A stretch of DNA of 31,318 bases. Source: Loktanella sp. GTDB lineage: Bacteria > Pseudomonadota > Alphaproteobacteria > Rhodobacterales > Rhodobacteraceae. This document shows, one piece after another, positions 27,945 to 31,318 of this stretch (within the stretch, counting starts at the first letter, position 1; each line of letters begins with the position of its first letter). Both the position numbers and the translations under genes were made by a program. The notes below the pieces were generated by a model. It did not search any database, was not told where the DNA came from, and saw nothing but the letters and a program-made list of their open reading frames with translations. The stretch lies in contig PUNR01000370.1 in NCBI GenBank assembly GCA_003551805.1, positions 1-31,318 of the forward strand. Reading direction: 5' to 3'.

Positions 27945-28649
27945 TTAGCTGGCAATCAGTTTCTCGCGCTGCAACCAAGCGGGAATATCCCCGATATCAG
28001 CCAGCACCACATCAGCCAGCGCGGCAAGTTCCTCGCGCGGGGCCGGACCAGTCAGAACGGCGATCGTCATCATCCCCGCCGCGCGCCCTGCGTGCAGATC
28101 ATGGGTGCTGTCGCCGACCATAACGCAGGCCTGTGGCGCTAGACCTGTTGTGCGGCAAAAGCCCAGCAATTGCCCCGGCCCCGGCTTGGCACCAAAGCCA
28201 CTGTCATAGCCTGCAACAAAATCGAAATCCGCACGAATACCGGCCCGTTCCAGATGCCGCACCGCAGGTGCTTCGGCATCGTTGGTCGCAACGCCCAAGG
28301 TCAACCCGATCTGACGCAACTGTGCTGTGTAGGGGCGCAAAGGCACGGCCTCGACCTGATCGACCTTGGCGGATCCGGCGTTCATCCGTGCCAGAAGGGC
28401 GGATTTATCCCTTGCAGGCACGACATCCAGTATCGCATCGGCCACATCGTCGACGGTCGAGGCGATGACGATACTGCCCGGAAAAAACCGCGCGTTGACC
28501 ATGTCATATCCCAGCACGGCTGCCAGCCTTTCGCACAGGATCGGGTCATCGCCCGCCTCGGCGATCAGCATGGCGCGGGTCCAGGCACCCCAGGTCGCGT
28601 TGAAGTCGAACAAGGTGCCGTCCTTGTCAAAGATAATGCCCGCGATCAT
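27945..28649 (-). CDS. HAD-superfamily hydrolase, phosphoglycolate-phosphatase-like
   Basis: A 234-residue cytoplasmic phosphatase of haloacid dehalogenase subfamily IA. Motif I is IIFDKDGTLFDF (nucleophile Asp8, second Asp10); motif II is LGVATNDAE; the Lys and motif III follow in KPGPGQLLGFC and MVGDSTHDLHAGRAAGM (paired acidic residues). The cap domain of about 130 residues lies after motif I. It resembles Gph phosphoglycolate phosphatases, but the substrate could be another small phosphomonoester. The gene is leftward, 58 bases from the DUF3572 gene that precedes it, and convergent with znuA. No pathway partner is adjacent. Confidence 0.88.
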   Translation of the reverse strand: MIAGIIFDKDGTLFDFNATWGAWTRAMLIAEAGDDPILCERLAAVLGYDMVNARFFPGSIVIASTVDDVADAILDVVPARDKSALLARMNAGSAKVDQVEAVPLRPYTAQLRQIGLTLGVATNDAEAPAVRHLERAGIRADFDFVAGYDSGFGAKPGPGQLLGFCRTTGLAPQACVMVGDSTHDLHAGRAAGMMTIAVLTGPAPREELAALADVVLADIGDIPAWLQREKLIAS

Positions 28650-28707
28650 GTGCCGTCCTTTTCAAACCTGACCGCACCGGACCCGAGCAGCGCGGCACTG
28701 TCAAGTG

Positions 28708-28986
28708 TCAGGTCCAATGCACCTGTTCTGCCCCCGGCAAGGCATAGCGCGCACGCAAAGGCAGATCATAGGCCAACCCCTGCGCATCGCAGAACGCCAT
28801 CACCCAACTGTCATCCATGGTGATGAAATCCAGCACCGCAGCCTGAAACGCAGGTTCAGCCGCGCGGTCGCGCAGATCATCGACCGATGCACCGCTGGCG
28901 CCCAGAAAGGTGCCGCAAATTTCGTCCTGCGTGGCCATCCAGCCCAAAGCCTGCAACGCGATCACCTGCGCCTGATCCGGTCCCAT
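28708..28986 (-). CDS. DUF3572 protein
   Basis: A 92-residue all-helical soluble protein of DUF3572, an alphaproteobacterial family with no known function. Typical residues are ALQALGWMATQDEICGTFLG, then GASVDDLRDRAAEPAFQAAV and the C-terminal MDDSWVMAFCDAQGLAYDLP. AGGGTG lies 6 bases upstream of the ATG. It is divergent from the pleD-type gene across 98 bases, a pairing I recall as common in the Rhodobacteraceae, which may mean a functional link to cyclic-di-GMP signalling or only shared regulation. Confidence 0.85.
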   Translation of the reverse strand: MGPDQAQVIALQALGWMATQDEICGTFLGASGASVDDLRDRAAEPAFQAAVLDFITMDDSWVMAFCDAQGLAYDLPLRARYALPGAEQVHWT

Positions 28987-29084
28987 TTGTCACCCTTTTT
29001 GGCTGGAAAGCATTTCTTAACCAATATGTCCGAAACTCGCATCATGGAACGGCCTATTTTGCGAAAAGTATCAAGGGTGCGGAA

Positions 29085-30476
29085 ATGTCAGGCAGGATTT
29101 TGATCGTAGACGGTGTAGCGACCAACAGGATCGTGCTGCGGGTCAAAATGCTCGCGGCACAGTTCATGGTCGAGGTTTGCGCAACCCAGGCAGAAGCGCA
29201 GGCGCTGATCGCCCGAAACCGCCCTGACCTGATCCTTTTGAACCTGTCGGATCTGTCCGAAGACCGGCACAGCTTTTGCGCCGCGCTGAAGGCTGATCCT
29301 GACACGCAGGGCATTGCGATTATTGCGGTGGGGCTGGCCGATACAGCGCGTGCGCGTTTTGCGGCACTGGACGCGGGGGCCGACGATGTGCTGGCCCATC
29401 CGATCCATGATGCGCTGCTTTTAGCGCGGATTCGCAGCCTGTTGCGCGCGCGGTCTGCGACAGATGAATTGTTTCTGCGCGATGGCACCAGCCGCGCCTT
29501 GGGGTTTGCCGATGGTCAGACACCCTTTGGCGTTCCGGGTCAGGTGACGCTGATTGCACAACATGCCGGATCATTGCACGACCTGATCGTCCATCTGAAC
29601 ACGGGTCTGGACCAGCCAGTGCAGATCAGCGACATCGCCGCAGTCCTCTGCGGCAATGATCCGGTGTCAGGCCCTGATCTTTTTATCATCCCTGCCATCA
29701 TGTCGATGGCCGATGCCGGCCCGCTGTTCGGGCTGGTGTCGGACCTGCGGTCGCGTGTCGATACCCGCCTGTCGTCGCTGCTGGTCGTTGTTCCGGACGA
29801 TGCCCCTGATATGGCAGCGCTGTTTCTTGATCTTGGGGCCGATGATGTCGTCATGCAGAATGCACTACCGCAAGAGGTGATCTTGCGCGTCAACACATTG
29901 GTCCAGCGCAAACAATTACAAGACACGCTGCGCCGCAACCTGCGCGACGGATTGCAGGCAGCAGTGACGGACCCACTGACCGGATTGTTCAACCGCCGCT
30001 ATGTCGATCACCACCTTGCCCGCATGTCCGAACAATCTGTGACAGCGGGTCGCGAACTGGCGATCATGATGATTGATATCGACCATTTCAAGGCGATCAA
30101 TGACCGCTTTGGCCATGCGGCCGGCGACCGTGTGCTGGTCGCCATCGCGGCACGCCTGCGCGAAAACCTGCGCGCGGTCGACCTTGTCGCCCGTATCGGG
30201 GGCGAGGAGTTTTTGATCGCCATGCCGCGTGCAACCGCCAGACAGGCCCAAGGCGCCGCCAACCGTTTGCGCCGCCTGATCAGCCAGACCCCGTTCGATC
30301 TGGGCGAGGCGCACCCACCGATCAATGTAACGATTTCCGTCGGTGTCGCGCTAAGCGGTGAAGCAGGCCCAGACCGACCCGATACGCATCAGATGTGCGA
30401 TCTGGCAGATGCCGCCCTTTACCGCGCCAAAACCGCAGGACGTGACCGTGTTGCGATGGACCTGTCAGTCGCCTGA
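29085..30476 (+). CDS. pleD: PleD-like diguanylate cyclase with degenerate receiver domains
   Basis: A 463-residue protein with the PleD order receiver-receiver-GGDEF, aligning end to end with Caulobacter PleD from memory. The cyclase is intact: GGEEF at residues 372-376, and the inhibitory I-site RAVD at 363-366, so it should make c-di-GMP and be product-inhibited. The first receiver (1-120) has lost the phosphorylation residues: Asp10 is Gly, the phosphoacceptor Asp53 is Asn (LILLNLSDL), the Thr of the switch is Val82, and Lys105 is His (AHPI). The second receiver (about 150-275) also lacks an acceptor Asp, as in PleD itself. Control by phosphorylation is therefore unlikely. AAGGGTGCGG precedes the ATG; longer frames from 28887 overlap DUF3572. 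Its end overlaps the convergent metal-sensor gene by 12 bases. Confidence 0.9.
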   Translation: MSGRILIVDGVATNRIVLRVKMLAAQFMVEVCATQAEAQALIARNRPDLILLNLSDLSEDRHSFCAALKADPDTQGIAIIAVGLADTARARFAALDAGADDVLAHPIHDALLLARIRSLLRARSATDELFLRDGTSRALGFADGQTPFGVPGQVTLIAQHAGSLHDLIVHLNTGLDQPVQISDIAAVLCGNDPVSGPDLFIIPAIMSMADAGPLFGLVSDLRSRVDTRLSSLLVVVPDDAPDMAALFLDLGADDVVMQNALPQEVILRVNTLVQRKQLQDTLRRNLRDGLQAAVTDPLTGLFNRRYVDHHLARMSEQSVTAGRELAIMMIDIDHFKAINDRFGHAAGDRVLVAIAARLRENLRAVDLVARIGGEEFLIAMPRATARQAQGAANRLRRLISQTPFDLGEAHPPINVTISVGVALSGEAGPDRPDTHQMCDLADAALYRAKTAGRDRVAMDLSVA

Positions 30477-30956
30477 CCGGCGTTCGCGTGCAGGCCTTTC
30501 GCGTTGCAATTCTGCGTCCAACCGGTCGGCAAAGCTGCTGCGGTCATCAGGCGACATCGCGGCGATCCGGTCCAGCACAGCCAGTCTGGCGCGGGACTGC
30601 ACCTGCGACAGGCGCGTGGCGTGATCTTCCAACAATGCCTCAAGCGCGGCAGGCTGGTAAGGGTCTGCACGCAAGGCGGCTGTCATCGCGGCCATCTGGC
30701 CACTGAAATCATGGCTGCGCAGGCTGCGGTCCTGCCGCAAGGCGCGCCCGATCTCGCGGCGGTCATCGGGCGACATCGCGCGCGCGACTGGGCCAAGACC
30801 GAAATCAATCCGGCTAGGCGGCCCGTCTTTGAACCGGCCAGACACCAGCGCCCCGCCGACCACGCCCACAACAGCAAGGTTCAACGCCAGCGACACCACC
30901 AGCACAATGCGCCACAGCCGCGACGGACGCGCGGTGGTTTCTATCGGATCAGCCAT
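30465..30956 (-). CDS. Periplasmic heavy-metal-sensor-like membrane protein (Metal_resist/CnrR type)
   Basis: A 163-residue protein with a short cytoplasmic N-terminus, one transmembrane helix (WRIVLVVSLALNLAVVGVVGGAL, split by the membrane border) and a periplasmic all-helical domain. The domain resembles the Metal_resist/CpxP-Spy family: two similar segments, ARAMSPDDRREIG (about 54-66) and AAMSPDDRSSFAD (about 136-148), mirror the repeated LTxxQ-type motifs. It may act as a periplasmic sensor in an ECF sigma-factor circuit, as CnrX does for CnrYH; that is an inference. Its ATG lies 8 bases inside the preceding gene's end, so the pair is cotranscribed. Most of the C-terminal tail is Arg-rich. 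Confidence 0.75.
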   Translation of the reverse strand: MADPIETTARPSRLWRIVLVVSLALNLAVVGVVGGALVSGRFKDGPPSRIDFGLGPVARAMSPDDRREIGRALRQDRSLRSHDFSGQMAAMTAALRADPYQPAALEALLEDHATRLSQVQSRARLAVLDRIAAMSPDDRSSFADRLDAELQRERPARERRSGD

Positions 30957-31293
30957 CTGCCGGTTCTCCTGCCTCGGTAAGGAAATCATCTGCGAAAAGG
31001 TCAATGCTGACGGTGTCACCAAGCAGCGACAGGGCATAATCCTCGACCGCGGGGGGCGGTGCGATGCCAATCCAGACCCCTGCGACTGTCGCCGCAGCCA
31101 GACTGCCAAAGGCAGGCCAACCGCCGATCATGCCGCGCAATTGCGCCAGCCAAGGCAGGGCTGGCGTTGCTTTGCGCTGCGGGCGCGCAGCATCCGCCAG
31201 CACCCGTGCGACCAGCGCATCATCCGGATCAGGCGCAACCTTGCGTGCCTGCGCAAACAGGTCGTCCAGCATATCATCAGGTGGGTTCGTCAT
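30949..31293 (-). CDS. Hypothetical single-span membrane protein, probable partner of an ECF sigma factor outside the window
   Basis: A 114-residue protein with an acidic N-terminal cytoplasmic segment (NPPDDMLDDLFAQARKVAPD), a central hydrophobic stretch (WPAFGSLAAATVAGVWIGIA) and an acidic periplasmic tail (DYALSLLGDTVSIDLFADDF). No domain is recognised. In Rhodobacteraceae I recall this position being occupied by a small anti-sigma-like protein between an rpoE-type sigma factor and a periplasmic metal-sensor-like gene. GGGGT lies 8 bases before the ATG at 31293, and another ATG is at 31299. TGA triplets that could be the end of an upstream overlapping gene occur at the start (31292-31290), so an upstream gene is likely beyond the window edge. 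Function is an inference from context. Confidence 0.65.
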   Translation of the reverse strand: MTNPPDDMLDDLFAQARKVAPDPDDALVARVLADAARPQRKATPALPWLAQLRGMIGGWPAFGSLAAATVAGVWIGIAPPPAVEDYALSLLGDTVSIDLFADDFLTEAGEPADG

Positions 31294-31318
31294 TGTCATA
31301 CCCCAATTCTGCCTTGCG

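Overview
The window looks like chromosomal DNA from an alphaproteobacterium of the Rhodobacteraceae (marine Roseobacter-type). This rests on protein families and gene order recalled from that group: a PleD-type diguanylate cyclase beside a DUF3572 gene, gatCA without gatB, a zur-znuCB/znuA block, a DUF1127 protein opposite a LysR gene, and an alphaproteobacterial class A RNase P RNA. The DNA is GC-rich and densely coded. I see no tRNA, rRNA, CRISPR array, phage or insertion sequence, so this is mostly core genome with a few accessory touches.

Layout. 1-4700: end of an SLC13-type permease, yebC, then a leftward mgtE-fau pair and a divergent guanine deaminase gene. 4782-6600: leftward CAP-domain lipoprotein, HisN-type phosphatase and XRE regulator. 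6601-6861: a non-coding region with a perfect 13-bp inverted repeat enclosing several hairpins. 6862-10444: quinone oxidoreductase, LysR regulator, DUF1127 peptide, Bax-inhibitor-1 protein and cupin. 10512-13366: rpmG (absent from the supplied translations), a PPOX-family protein, rnpB, a peptidoglycan amidase that probably uses a CTG start, and an Excalibur-like lipoprotein. 13406-17271: gatA/gatC, a ceramidase-like membrane protein, tadA and an RluB-type pseudouridine synthase.

17363-23284 is the most interesting block: seven rightward genes, most overlapping by 1-4 bases. They encode a two-helix membrane peptide, an XpaC-family protein, a TelA-family protein, a DUF2927 lipoprotein, an SPFH protein with a C-terminal GYF_2 domain, a small His-bearing membrane protein resembling cytochrome b561, and a membrane-anchored double zinc-ribbon protein. 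The SPFH/zinc-ribbon pair resembles Bacillus YdjI/YdjG. Together they suggest an envelope-stress or membrane-organising complex whose full composition is, as far as I know, uncharacterised.

23301-31293: fructokinase-like PfkB protein and dtd; the zinc uptake locus (znuB, znuC, zur leftward; znuA rightward) around a palindromic Zur-type box; a HAD phosphatase; DUF3572; a PleD-like protein with degenerate receiver domains but an intact GGEEF; and two leftward genes that look like the tail of an ECF sigma-factor operon cut by the window edge. Four copies of a short GC-rich intergenic repeat punctuate the window, three of them between convergent genes.
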